From the NCBI RefSeq assembly GCF_000981585.1, contig NZ_LN831776.1, positions 7,383,216 through 7,447,215 of the forward strand: 64,000 nt of DNA, in the 5' to 3' direction. The notes under the pieces are model-generated. The model was not told the origin of the DNA. It did no database searches and saw only the letters and a program-made list of their open reading frames with translations. Shown here piece by piece: positions 52,006 through 60,724 of the stretch. Position 1 is the stretch's first letter, and each line of letters begins with the position of its first letter. The stretch comes from Paenibacillus riograndensis SBR5 (GTDB lineage Bacteria > Bacillota > Bacilli > Paenibacillales > Paenibacillaceae). The position numbers and the translations under genes were made by a program.

Positions 52006-53646
52006 TTACTCTAAACCGTTAATGACACCGTCCAGGTCTACCTGAATGCCTTCTGCCGCCGGTTGGGCCGGGAGTCCAGGCATCGTAACGATATTGCCGG
52101 TGATGACTACAGCGAAGCCTGCGCCCAGCGACAACGTAATATCGCGGACACCCATAGTGAAGCCCTCGGGGGCTCCCAGCAGTCTTGGCTGGTCCGAGAA
52201 GGAGTACGGAGTCTTAGCCATGCAGACCTGAAGCTGGTGGAGGCCAAGCTTCTCAATCATGCCCAGGCTGCGCTTTGCTGCCGGCGAGAAGGCCACCTCA
52301 GCGCCACGGTAAATTTCGGTGACGATTTTTTTGATTTTGGCCGGGATGTCCAGATTGTCCTCATACAAGGGAGCAAATGCCGCGGGTTGGCCTTCTCCCT
52401 GCTCCAAGAGCTTCTTCAGCTCCATGGCAAGCTCCAGCCCTCCGGCGCCGCCTTCCGCCCATACCCTGGAAACGGCTGCGGGTACGCCGAGACGGCGGCA
52501 GGCCTCCAGGACATCGTTAATCTCCGAGGGGGCATCTCCTTCGAAGTGATTAAGCGCCACCAGCACCGGAACGCCGAATTTGCCCAAATTCTCAATATGG
52601 CGCTCCATGTTGGAAATGCCGGAGAGCAGGGCGGCCTGGTTCGTCTGATGCAACTCATCTTTGCGCACACCGCCGTTGTATTTCAGCGATTTCACGGTCA
52701 CCACCAGCACGGCAGCGGCGGGAGTAAGCCCGGCTTGACGGCATTTGATATCCATGAACTTCTCTGCGCCGAGATCCGCCCCGAAGCCTGCTTCCGTCAC
52801 CACCACATCACCCAGCTTCAGCGCATAACGGGTACCGATTACACTGCTGCAGCCATGGGCGATATTAGCAAAAGGCCCGCCATGCACAATTACCGGTGTC
52901 CCCTCCAGTGTCTGCACCAGATTGGGCTTCACAGCTTCCTTCAGCAGCGCAGTCATGGCTTCCACTGCCCCGATATCCTTTGCCGTGACCGGCTGGCCCG
53001 ACTGGTCATATCCGACCAGCATGCGGCTGAGGCGTTTTTTGAGATCGGCAAGACCGTCGCACAGGCACAGCACCGCCATAATCTCGGAGGCAGTTGTAAT
53101 CTGGAAACCGCTCTCCCGCACCGTACCGTTGCCATCGCCGAGACCCGTCACAATGCTGCGCAGGCTGCGGTCATTCATATCCATTACACGTTTCCAAACA
53201 ATGCGCTGAGGGTCCAATCCGAGAAGGTTGCCCTGAAAAAGATGATTGTCGATCATGGCCGACAGCAGATTATGCGCCGAAGTTACCGCATGTATATCGC
53301 CTGTAAAATGCAGGTTGATCTCATCCGCCGGAACAATCTGCGCCTTGCCACCGCCAGTGGCTCCGCCTTTCATTCCTAAGGTCGGACCAAGCGAAGGCTC
53401 GCGCAGCGCCGCTACGGTCTTAACCCCCGCTGCATTCAGCGCCTGGGACAGTCCGATGGTCGTCAGCGTTTTGCCTTCGCCGGCCGGAGTCGGATTCATC
53501 GCGGTGACCAGCACCAGCTTTCCGTCCTGATTGTGCTTAAGCTCATCCCAAAGGGATGGCGACAGCTTGCTTTTATATTTGCCGTACAGCTCCAGATGCT
53601 CCTCATGAATTCCTGCTGCCGATGCCACCTCTGTAATTAACCTCAT
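52006..53646 (-). CDS. fhs: Formate-tetrahydrofolate ligase
   Basis: Fhs makes 10-formyl-tetrahydrofolate from formate, ATP and tetrahydrofolate, feeding purine and one-carbon metabolism. The 546 residues match the monofunctional bacterial enzyme. The P-loop is TPAGEGKTLTTIGL (about 52-65), with LREPSLGPTLGMKGGATGGG near 83, and HGGPFANIAHGCSS near 255. The start at 53646 follows GGAGGG. It sits next to genes for a formate channel and a formate dehydrogenase-like enzyme, marking this part as formate-related. Confidence 0.97.
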   Translation of the reverse strand: MRLITEVASAAGIHEEHLELYGKYKSKLSPSLWDELKHNQDGKLVLVTAMNPTPAGEGKTLTTIGLSQALNAAGVKTVAALREPSLGPTLGMKGGATGGGKAQIVPADEINLHFTGDIHAVTSAHNLLSAMIDNHLFQGNLLGLDPQRIVWKRVMDMNDRSLRSIVTGLGDGNGTVRESGFQITTASEIMAVLCLCDGLADLKKRLSRMLVGYDQSGQPVTAKDIGAVEAMTALLKEAVKPNLVQTLEGTPVIVHGGPFANIAHGCSSVIGTRYALKLGDVVVTEAGFGADLGAEKFMDIKCRQAGLTPAAAVLVVTVKSLKYNGGVRKDELHQTNQAALLSGISNMERHIENLGKFGVPVLVALNHFEGDAPSEINDVLEACRRLGVPAAVSRVWAEGGAGGLELAMELKKLLEQGEGQPAAFAPLYEDNLDIPAKIKKIVTEIYRGAEVAFSPAAKRSLGMIEKLGLHQLQVCMAKTPYSFSDQPRLLGAPEGFTMGVRDITLSLGAGFAVVITGNIVTMPGLPAQPAAEGIQVDLDGVINGLE

Positions 53647-53781
53647 GCCGTTTTAAAACCCTCCTGCCGTTATTATCCTGCTTCACCATTCACTCTATGC
53701 ACTTCTCCAAGATCTACATTCCTCTTCAAAGGATACAGTGTCCCTGAAAAGCGTCAAGGATAATTTTCATAGATCCCCATA

Positions 53782-53826
53782 CGAAAAATCCTCCCAAACC
53801 CGGCAAAGGCCGCTATTCGGGAGGAA
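53782..53826 (-). terminator. Gpx gene terminator
   Basis: Minus strand: CCTCCCGAATA pairs with the distal GTTTGGGAGG, followed by ATTTTTC, 50 bp after the stop. Confidence 0.75.
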
Positions 53827-53878
53827 AACTCAAGTTAAGTCGGCACACAGAAACGGCTTCGCCGTCTCCTTAATTGTT

Positions 53879-54355
53879 CTAAAGCAATGCTTCTATCTGT
53901 TCCTTCATGCTTTCAGGTGATTCCTTTGGTTCCACACGGGCTACCACGTTGCCGCTCCGGTCGACGAGGAACTTCGTGAAGTTCCACTGAATGTCACTGC
54001 TCCCGCCTTCTCCCGGCTGCTGGCCCTTCAAGTATTGAAAAAGCAGACTGGCATCCGGCCCGTTCACATCCACTTTGGCAAAAATGGGGAACGTAACGCC
54101 ATAATTAATCTGGCAGAACTCCTCTGCTTCTTCACTGGTGCCCGGCTCCTGTCCGGCAAACTGGTTGCAGGGAAAACCCAATACCACAAGTCCCTTGTCG
54201 CCGTACTGCTCATACAGCTTCTGCAAATCCCCGTACTGTGGTGTAAGTCCGCATTTGCTGGCCGTGTTGGCAATCAGCAGCACCTTGCCTTCATAATCCT
54301 TGAAAGGCACCTCTGCACCCGAAGGCTTCACGCCTGCAAAACTGTAAATAGACAT
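53879..54355 (-). CDS. Glutathione peroxidase family protein (Cys type)
   Basis: A 158-residue thioredoxin-fold peroxidase. The peroxidatic Cys is residue 35 in NTASKCGLTPQY. The conserved FPCNQFAGQEPG supplies a second Cys and the Gln of the catalytic tetrad, and WNFTKFLVDRSG the Trp and Asn. Bacterial Cys-type members usually use thioredoxin rather than glutathione to reduce hydroperoxides. The ATG at 54355 is preferred (AAGGGGAG upstream) over one six codons earlier. It is a single-gene unit. Confidence 0.94.
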   Translation of the reverse strand: MSIYSFAGVKPSGAEVPFKDYEGKVLLIANTASKCGLTPQYGDLQKLYEQYGDKGLVVLGFPCNQFAGQEPGTSEEAEEFCQINYGVTFPIFAKVDVNGPDASLLFQYLKGQQPGEGGSSDIQWNFTKFLVDRSGNVVARVEPKESPESMKEQIEALL

Positions 54356-54467
54356 CCTGCTTCTCCCCTTCATCCGTGGATTTTTCTAACGGCGATGCGC
54401 TGTCCAGCCATTCTTCATCTTAACTCATTGCCGCAGAAATCCAAAATTCACGGCACCGTGGCTGCGG

Positions 54468-55493
54468 CTAATTCACCCCGGCCCCTCCGCGCAATCCGCA
54501 GACTTCGGCTATCAGCCGCAAGGATCTCAGCTTGTCCTCATAGCGGTGCATAAGCGTAGCGAACATAATTTCCTCACACTGGTATTCCTCCATGAGCGCT
54601 GTAAACTGCCGCCGCACTTCGTCCGGTGATCCAAGTACCATTCGCCGGCGGTTATCCTCGATCCGGAACCGGTCATACGGCGTATACTTGTAGCCCAGTG
54701 CCGTCTCCACAGAAGGCGTGCCTGTCGAGACATGGCCCTTCTCCAGCTGAACCAGGGACAAATCCATACTGGCAGCCAGCCGGTCCGCTTCTGCGGAAGT
54801 CTCGGCGCATACGGCAAACACCGATACCAGCGCCTGGGGCGCAGAAGCTGCAGGAGACGGGCGGAAGCTGCTCCGGAAAGAGCGGACCGCCATGCTGCCC
54901 CCTGCACTGTTAATAAACCTGGCGTATGCATAGCCGGTCCCCAGTCTGGCGGCAAGGGCAGCACTTTCCCTGCTGGACCCGAGCAGCCAGAGCTCCGGCG
55001 CAGTGCTGATCTGCGGGCTGGTCTCCAGCCCGGCAAAACGGTGCGACTGATCCGGAGCGCCATACAGATAGCTGAGCAGATCTTGAATCTGCAATTCGTA
55101 CAGCTCAGCGCTGCCGCCGGTCCGGTTCTCCTGGAGCGCTCTTGCGGCGAGCGCCCCGCCTCCTGCAGCTCTGCCCAGCCCAAGATCGATCCGGCCGGGG
55201 TACAGGGCTTCGAGAACGCGAAAGTTCTCGGCCACTTTATACGCGCTGTAATGGGGAAGCAGCACAGCTCCCGAACCGATGCGGATTCTTGAGGTTACCG
55301 CAGCCAGATGTGCCATAAGCACCTCAGGGCTCGAACCGGCCAGCCCGCGTGCCGCATGATGCTCGGAGACCCAGAAGCGGTGATAGCCCAGCCGGTCCGC
55401 CTCTATGGCTAGACTTGCGGTTTCAGCCAAAGCCTCCGCCGGCGTGCTGCCCTCCGAGACCGGCGATTGATCCAGTATGCTTAATTTCATCAT
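54468..55493 (-). CDS. LLM class flavin-dependent oxidoreductase
   Basis: A luciferase-like monooxygenase of 341 residues with LSILDQSPVSEG at the start, GYHRFWVSEHH near 40, and LPHYSAYKVAENFRVLEALYPGRIDLGLGRA near 85-110, the pattern of the group that includes YhbW/YvbT-type proteins. It uses reduced FMN and oxygen on an unknown substrate. A GCCGCAG/CTGCGGC hairpin follows its stop. An alternative first Met is residue 2. Confidence 0.92.
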   Translation of the reverse strand: MMKLSILDQSPVSEGSTPAEALAETASLAIEADRLGYHRFWVSEHHAARGLAGSSPEVLMAHLAAVTSRIRIGSGAVLLPHYSAYKVAENFRVLEALYPGRIDLGLGRAAGGGALAARALQENRTGGSAELYELQIQDLLSYLYGAPDQSHRFAGLETSPQISTAPELWLLGSSRESAALAARLGTGYAYARFINSAGGSMAVRSFRSSFRPSPAASAPQALVSVFAVCAETSAEADRLAASMDLSLVQLEKGHVSTGTPSVETALGYKYTPYDRFRIEDNRRRMVLGSPDEVRRQFTALMEEYQCEEIMFATLMHRYEDKLRSLRLIAEVCGLRGGAGVN

Positions 55494-55570
55494 CAGCGCA
55501 TCTCCAAGTCAATTTTCTCCCCATTATAACATTCGGGTACCTGGCATTTCCTGCTCTGCCTTCTTTACGG

Positions 55571-55608
55571 CAAAAAATCCTCCCCCAGCCACCCGAAGAA
55601 GGATCTTT
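55571..55608 (-). terminator. DUF3243 gene terminator
   Basis: Minus strand: AAAGATCCT pairs imperfectly with AGGATTTTTT, giving a U6 tail, about 50 bp after the stop. Confidence 0.6.
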
Positions 55609-55655
55609 GTCCAGCCTATGCACTTTAGATAAGCGCTAGCGCAAAACAGCTCTAT

Positions 55656-55994
55656 TCAATTCCGGGCCAGCTTAACCAGCATATGCGCCAGCCGTTGGCG
55701 CTCTTCCTTGCTGCCGACCTTCCACAGCTCCAGCAGCAGCTTCTCCTCGCTGTTGCGAGGTTCCTCATGCGCGGCCAAATAGTCGGCGATTTTCTCCGCC
55801 GCTGCGGCCAGCTGTTCTTCGCCCAACCCAATTTTTTGCGCCAATTGGATACGCTTTCTGAGATAAGATCTGAAATCTTCGAAATTCTTCAGGATAACGT
55901 CTTTTTGTTCGGGCTCTATCCGGTCAAGGGCGTCACTCACTTTAGCCATCGTCACATTTCCATCCTTGTTCACCACATGATTATGTTCGGACAT
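55656..55994 (-). CDS. DUF3243 family protein (YmfJ-like)
   Basis: A 112-residue all-helical cytoplasmic protein. FEDFRSYLRKRIQLAQKIGLGEEQLAAAAEKIADYLA is the DUF3243 core, seen in Bacillus YmfJ, whose function is not known to me. The ATG at 55994 follows GAGGGGAGC; the open frame extends ten codons further upstream. It lies about 190 bp behind the FAD oxidoreductase stop in the same direction; 55995-56180 shows no other gene. Confidence 0.87.
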   Translation of the reverse strand: MSEHNHVVNKDGNVTMAKVSDALDRIEPEQKDVILKNFEDFRSYLRKRIQLAQKIGLGEEQLAAAAEKIADYLAAHEEPRNSEEKLLLELWKVGSKEERQRLAHMLVKLARN

Positions 55995-56180
55995 CTGAAG
56001 CTCCCCTCTCACTGGTAATTTCATGGTTTCCCACTACTTAACCAGGGGCCGGGGAGATGAACCATCAGAACCGGCGGCTGCAGCTGTAAGACACACCTGC
56101 ACGGACTGCCGTAGCCTGCCCGCAGAAGATCTCTTCGGTATCCTGATTCATCATACCGATTATGCACGCCCTGACCCTGC

Positions 56181-57752
56181 CTAGACCGCACCAATAGACG
56201 GCCATTCCAGCTCAAACCCGTTATTGCGCAGGCGGGTCTGGAAGCTGCTCAGCTGTTGCGGGGAATTTCGCACCCCACGGGGAGTAGTCCCGTTATCCAG
56301 ACAATAGGCCGCCAGCATGCCTGCAGCCTCTCCAATGTTCCATTCCACCGGGTGAAGCCGGTAGCAGCCATTGGTGATATGCGTGGTCCCAATGTTTTTG
56401 GCAGCAGCGATCAGGTTGTTCACCCGAACCGGGATCAGCGCCCCCAGCGGGATCTGGAACGGCAGCGAAGGAATGTCGATGAAGGTCCGCAGCGCCGTGC
56501 TGGGATGAAGATCAATCCGGTAGCTGCCGATGCCAACAGTATCCGGGTATTTCTCGGCTTTGCCGCCGGGACGGCCGGCCGGGCTGAGATGCTGCTCCAG
56601 AATCGTATATTCCGCGCGGATACGGCGTCCTTCACGGATATACGGAGCCTGTGCAAGTCCATGCGGCGCTCCCGTCGCATCCGGCCGCGGACGAAGGCCA
56701 GGGTAACCTATGCCGCCATCTTTGCGGGGAGCCTCTGTCTGCATCCAATACAACAGGGAAAGACTGAGCTGCTTCGCTCTCTCCAGATGGCGGTGCCTTT
56801 CCTCCGGAGCAACGTCAACAATCGGTCCGAGCCAGTAGTCATTCTGCGGCCAGTTGACCACGCTGAGGTCCGTCTTGTAGGTCCCGGGCTGAAAATTATT
56901 GCGGTCCGCCAATCTCCGGTAAGTAAACAGCGGATTTGCCCCCTCCTCCGGCAAAAGCACATAGGTCACAGGCGCAAGCGTTGAGGGGGAAGGAACGGTC
57001 CAGCTCAGCTGTGGAGCCGGCCAGAAATCAGCCTGATAGTTCTTCCAGAAGTCATATTCCCGCGGCTTGGCAATCGTATAATCTTCACCCTCGTTATAGT
57101 CGAGCGCCAGGCAATGCGTGAACGCCTGGATATCCCGGGGATTCGCCGGACCCGCAAGCGCGTGTCTCTCCCCGGTCTCGGCAACGGATTCTGCGCCGGT
57201 TACGTACTCCACGCCTGCAAGCGGCAGCACATCCCCTTCCTCGGTTGCATCCAAAAAATAGCTGCCTGTCAGCACCAGCCTATCTCCATCCTGCCCGCAC
57301 ACCGTTACTGAAATCACCTCATCCCCGTCTGTCTCGGCCTGCACGGGCTTATATCCGGTCCATATCTGCAGCCGCCCGCTGTGCACATAGGGGGCCAGCA
57401 TATCCCGGAGCACCGCCAGTGCGGTGCGCGGTTCATGTGAGAGACGGCTGACCCAGGCATTTCCGGGATTGAACCCCGCCCGGGCGCGCGCCTGCTCCGT
57501 GAGCGGGAAGAATCTGCGGTAATAGTCGCGTACTGCATTCCGGTAAGTCCGGTAGCTTGCCGTACAGCCAAACTGTTCAATCCAGCGGTTCTCATCAGGA
57601 GGCACCACCTGGCTGGTGAGCTGTCCGCCAATCCATTCATAGGCCTCGGTCATCACCACCGACCGTCCTGACCTTGCAGCACCAAGAGCGGCCGCACAGC
57701 CTCCGGTTCCACCGCCGATAATGATTACATCTGCCTGAATCTGTTTCGTCAT
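56181..57752 (-). CDS. FAD-dependent oxidoreductase (FAD_oxidored/glucose-inhibited-like)
   Basis: This 523-residue protein begins with the dinucleotide motif DVIIIGGGTGGCAAALGAARSG, followed by VVMTEAYEWIGGQLTSQVVPP, which marks the FAD-dependent oxidoreductase family often found beside carbohydrate genes. SYFLDATEEGDVLPLAGVEYVTGAES and the late IAAAKNIGTTHITNGCYRLHPVEWNIGEAAG complete the FAD site. The substrate is unknown. The ATG at 57752 follows GGAGGAG. It is monocistronic as far as seen. Confidence 0.9.
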   Translation of the reverse strand: MTKQIQADVIIIGGGTGGCAAALGAARSGRSVVMTEAYEWIGGQLTSQVVPPDENRWIEQFGCTASYRTYRNAVRDYYRRFFPLTEQARARAGFNPGNAWVSRLSHEPRTALAVLRDMLAPYVHSGRLQIWTGYKPVQAETDGDEVISVTVCGQDGDRLVLTGSYFLDATEEGDVLPLAGVEYVTGAESVAETGERHALAGPANPRDIQAFTHCLALDYNEGEDYTIAKPREYDFWKNYQADFWPAPQLSWTVPSPSTLAPVTYVLLPEEGANPLFTYRRLADRNNFQPGTYKTDLSVVNWPQNDYWLGPIVDVAPEERHRHLERAKQLSLSLLYWMQTEAPRKDGGIGYPGLRPRPDATGAPHGLAQAPYIREGRRIRAEYTILEQHLSPAGRPGGKAEKYPDTVGIGSYRIDLHPSTALRTFIDIPSLPFQIPLGALIPVRVNNLIAAAKNIGTTHITNGCYRLHPVEWNIGEAAGMLAAYCLDNGTTPRGVRNSPQQLSSFQTRLRNNGFELEWPSIGAV

Positions 57753-57964
57753 TTCATTATCTCCTCCATAATTGAACAAAATAAGTACTGCAACTGAACA
57801 AAATAAGCACTGTTTCCCCCTGCCTTTACTTATATGTAATTTTTAGAGATGATTTTACAACTTAAAATTCTCAGGTAACCGAAAAAAAGGAACAATAGAG
57901 GTTTGGGCGATGTATAGCAGAGGTCCAGTGGCCTTGTTAGAACCACAAACCGCACTAGCCCCGC

Positions 57965-58370
57965 TTCTCGGCAGAATCAAAGGTATTTTTACCTCTCATT
58001 TCACTCAATTGCCCGCTTCTGGCTAAATCAAAGGTACTTTTACCTCTCATTTCACTCAGTCGCCCGCTTCTGGCCGAATCAAAGGTACTTTTACCTCTCA
58101 TTTCACTCAGTCGCCCGCTTCTGGCCGAATCAAAGGTACTTTTACCTCTCATTTCACTCAGTCGCCCGCTTCTCGGCCAAATCAAAGGTATTTTTACCTT
58201 TCATTTCACTTAGTTACCCATTTCTAGCCGAATCAAAGGTACTTTTACCTCTCATTTCACTCAGTTGCCCGCTTCTGGCCGAAACAAAGGTACTTTTACC
58301 TCTCATTTCACTCAATTGCCCACTTCTGGCCAAATCAAAGGTACTTTTACCTCTCATTTCAGGGATTCCC
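57965..58370. repeat. 51-bp tandem array B, eight copies
   Basis: AATCAAAGGTACTTTTACCT-like cores start at about 57975, 58026, 58077, 58128, 58181, 58231, 58282 and 58333, with steps of 51, 51, 51, 53, 50, 51 and 51. The inter-core text (TCATTTCACTCAGTCGCCCG) is shared by all. It is related to array A: both have CAAAGGTA followed by T-run and TACCT, and the same period. Frames are open on the minus strand until the indel units, but there is no start site. Confidence 0.9.
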
Positions 58371-58499
58371 CACCGCTCCAAAATAAACGGGGGCATGCTA
58401 AAGACGGATCGTTGTACTCCTTCACGATCGATCCGCAGCCGTTACGGACAGGAAAGCCGTTATGGATAGAAGATTTGGCTATTCCGCAGTAGGGACGGA

Positions 58500-58712
58500 C
58501 TGAGATACCCTTATTTGATCCCTTTCCCCTTGATTCCAGGCTCGATCGAACGATATAACGCCTCCTTAGTCCGTAACTGCTGAAAAAGTAAGCTTTTGGG
58601 CAAAATAAGGGCTCCTCTGTCCGCTTCAGTTCGCTGATGGAGCCCAATCCTTCTGCATCGCTTATATCCTGTGAGGCTGCCAAGATATCCGCACTTTTTT
58701 ACACTGTATATT
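58500..58712. repeat. Intergenic pair of 50-bp-phased motifs
   Basis: On the minus strand CGGACAGAGGAGCCCTTATT and CGGACTAAGGAGGCGTTATA start 50 bp apart (58623 and 58573). They differ in sequence from arrays A and B but have nearly the same period. No gene is visible from 58371 to the intron boundary. Confidence 0.45.
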
Positions 58713-58752
58713 TCTAGAGTAAAGGGCTGGTGCAACCCAGCCCCTCCTCATC

Positions 58753-58786
58753 AAACCGTACGTGAGGTTTTCCCTCATACGGCTTT
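58753..58786 (-). other. Group II intron domain V
   Basis: 34-nt hairpin with the catalytic-triad region near its base and a GAAA-containing loop, 30 bp downstream of the maturase stop. It is followed directly by domain VI. Confidence 0.8.
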
Positions 58787-58815
58787 CCGATGTTCGTCAT
58801 TCATGGGCATGCAGA

Positions 58816-60108
58816 TTACAATAGCGTTTTTAGTCCATATTGGATGGTCAAATATTTAACTTCTGACCTGGACCTCATCCATCTCCCGCGTTGTCTCTTC
58901 TTCGCGTACCACCGGGTTAATCTTTGCAAAATATACCAATCCAGTTTCGCTAATCTCTTTTGGCTGTAGTTCGTGTAGTAATAATTTCTCCATCCTTGAA
59001 TCTTTGGATTGAGCCATTCCACCTGTTCCGCCAACGTTCTTGAGCGCATGCTCGGAGGGGCTAATCTTTCTTTGACCACGCCTCGGATGCGCTCCTCTGC
59101 CTTTTTCGTTAGCCATTGCTGTGTGGTGTAATATACCTTCCCTTGGGAAGTTTCTGCTTTCGTTTTTCGATGGTGCATTCCTAAAAAGTCGAATCCTTCG
59201 TCTCCTGTCCACAGGCCTACAATGCGGGTTTTGGTCGGATGTAGAGTTAACTCCAGACGTTCCATGATTCTGCTTATGAGCTCATAGGCATGTTCGGCGT
59301 CCTTTTTCGTTTTACAGACTACGACGAAATCGTCTGCATACCTGGTCAGTTCCCCCAATCCACTTCCGTGTTTCTCCCATAGCCGGTCAAAGTAGTTCAA
59401 GTAGATATTCGCCAACAGCGGTGAGATGACGCCACCTTGTGGTGTCCCTAAATCGGAACGCCTCACGTTTCCTTCTTCCATAACTCCCGCCTGAAGCCAT
59501 TTCCGTATTAACTTCAAGATTCTCCTGTCATTGATACGCATCTGTACCAGTTTCATGAGCTTCTCTTGATTAATGTTGTCGAAGTAACCTTGGATATCGA
59601 CGTCGACTACCCAATTTCCTTTGCGGTTGCAGGCTTTCCGGATTCGTTCCAGCGCTCCTTTCGCACTTCGCTTCGGGCGAAATCCGAAGGATACTTCTTC
59701 GAAGTCTGCTTCGAAGATGGGCTCAATCACGAGTTTGGTTGCCATCTGTATGACTCGGTCGCGCACGGTGGGTATGCCCAGCGGCCTTGGCTTCCCGTCT
59801 TTCTTTGGGATATAGTGCCGCCGCACAGGCTGCGGATGGTAGCTGCCTTCTTTCAATTCTCGCTCACAGGTCTTAAGGAAGTTCGTTTCTCCTCGTTCCT
59901 CGATGTCTGCGAGCGTCACGGCATCTACTCCTGCTGCTCCCTTATTCGCTTTCACCCGTTTCCAGGCTTCACACAGCACATCCGGGCGGTAGACCTTGTC
60001 ATACAGCGCATGAAATTTACGCTTCTTGTTCTCCTTGGCCGCATGACCTAGCTTTTCTTGGAGTTCTTGAACTTTTTCCTTTGGTGTCGTTAGCCCTTTG
60101 GCATTCAC
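58816..60108 (-). CDS. ltrA: Group II intron reverse transcriptase/maturase
   Basis: The 430-residue intron-encoded protein has reverse-transcriptase blocks [53 protein letters not shown] and the active site RYADDFVV. A maturase X domain follows ([20 protein letters not shown]). It ends at [13 protein letters not shown] without an HNH endonuclease, typical of class C and related introns that use nicked or replicating DNA as primer. It seems intact. The start at 60108 is an ATG behind GGAGGTACGAGTGA. Confidence 0.95.
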   Translation of the reverse strand: MNAKGLTTPKEKVQELQEKLGHAAKENKKRKFHALYDKVYRPDVLCEAWKRVKANKGAAGVDAVTLADIEERGETNFLKTCERELKEGSYHPQPVRRHYIPKKDGKPRPLGIPTVRDRVIQMATKLVIEPIFEADFEEVSFGFRPKRSAKGALERIRKACNRKGNWVVDVDIQGYFDNINQEKLMKLVQMRINDRRILKLIRKWLQAGVMEEGNVRRSDLGTPQGGVISPLLANIYLNYFDRLWEKHGSGLGELTRYADDFVVVCKTKKDAEHAYELISRIMERLELTLHPTKTRIVGLWTGDEGFDFLGMHHRKTKAETSQGKVYYTTQQWLTKKAEERIRGVVKERLAPPSMRSRTLAEQVEWLNPKIQGWRNYYYTNYSQKRLAKLDWYILQRLTRWYAKKRQRGRWMRSRSEVKYLTIQYGLKTLL

Positions 60109-60653
60109 TCACTCGTACCTCCTCCAAAAGCATAAACAAAGCAGGGCTCCTTCCCTCCCTAAGGTTATGTTGTCCTTAGGTTCTTCGGTATTATGAGCCC
60201 CTCGGACTCCCTTCCCACAGACGGTTCATTTCATCTTTTGGACTTATAGAGCGTCTCTTTACGGGTTTCTAAAAAAAAAATTCCTCCCGTGTGGGGGAGG
60301 GTCTCCCCAGTTCACTGCGTCTTCTTTCCTTCCATGCCGATCCCCATACGCCGGAGGATTCTTCACTGCCGTTCCAAGTTCTCTGCAGCTTCCGTGGTCT
60401 TCACCCGTATAGGCGAGGCTCGACTTCCTCTCTCCCCCCTTGCGGGGCCTTTGTGACGACGCGGCAGGATTCACTTCATGTTACGGCCTAGCAGGTTGCT
60501 CGCCCTGTCTCTGACCGGACTTTTGTCGATGCGCTTCTACGCACAGATTTCGCCGTACGCAGGCATCCCAGCTACACGGGGGCTTGGCCCCTCCCGTGAC
60601 CGGACTTTCACCGGCTAGAAGATACGTGCTTTCTGGGCACGCCCTAATACAAT

Positions 60654-60696
60654 AAAAAAGCACTGCCCTCCACCTTTCGGGGAATTGCAGTGCTTT
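60654..60696 (-). terminator. Terminator of VanY-like gene, group II intron target
   Basis: Minus strand: GCACTGCAATTCCCC pairs with GGAGGGCAGTGC, followed by U6. The intron 5' end lies 14 bp behind the U-run. Confidence 0.8.
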
Positions 60697-60724
60697 GCAG
60701 TGCTTTAATGATTCAGCAGACTTA

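Larger units (their letters stand above)
58713..60640 (-). mobile_element. Group II intron with maturase ORF
   Basis: An intron of about 1.9 kb. The 3' end has a domain V hairpin (58753-58786: AAGCCGTATGAGG / CCTCACGTACGGTTT around GAAA) and a domain VI stem GGGGCTGG/CCAGCCC with a candidate branch A in TTTACTCT. The 5' end is likely GTGCCC at 60635-60640. It contains an LtrA-type ORF without an endonuclease domain. It is inserted 14 bp behind the U-run of the VanY-like gene's terminator, which is the target preference of bacterial class C introns. Exact ends are estimated. Confidence 0.8.

Noticed and set aside
52063..53379. 438-codon plus-strand open frame
   Set aside because: It is antisense to fhs, a clear full-length gene; composition shadow.
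57965..58370. CRISPR array
   Set aside because: The 51-bp units have identical spacers as well as cores, and there are no cas genes.
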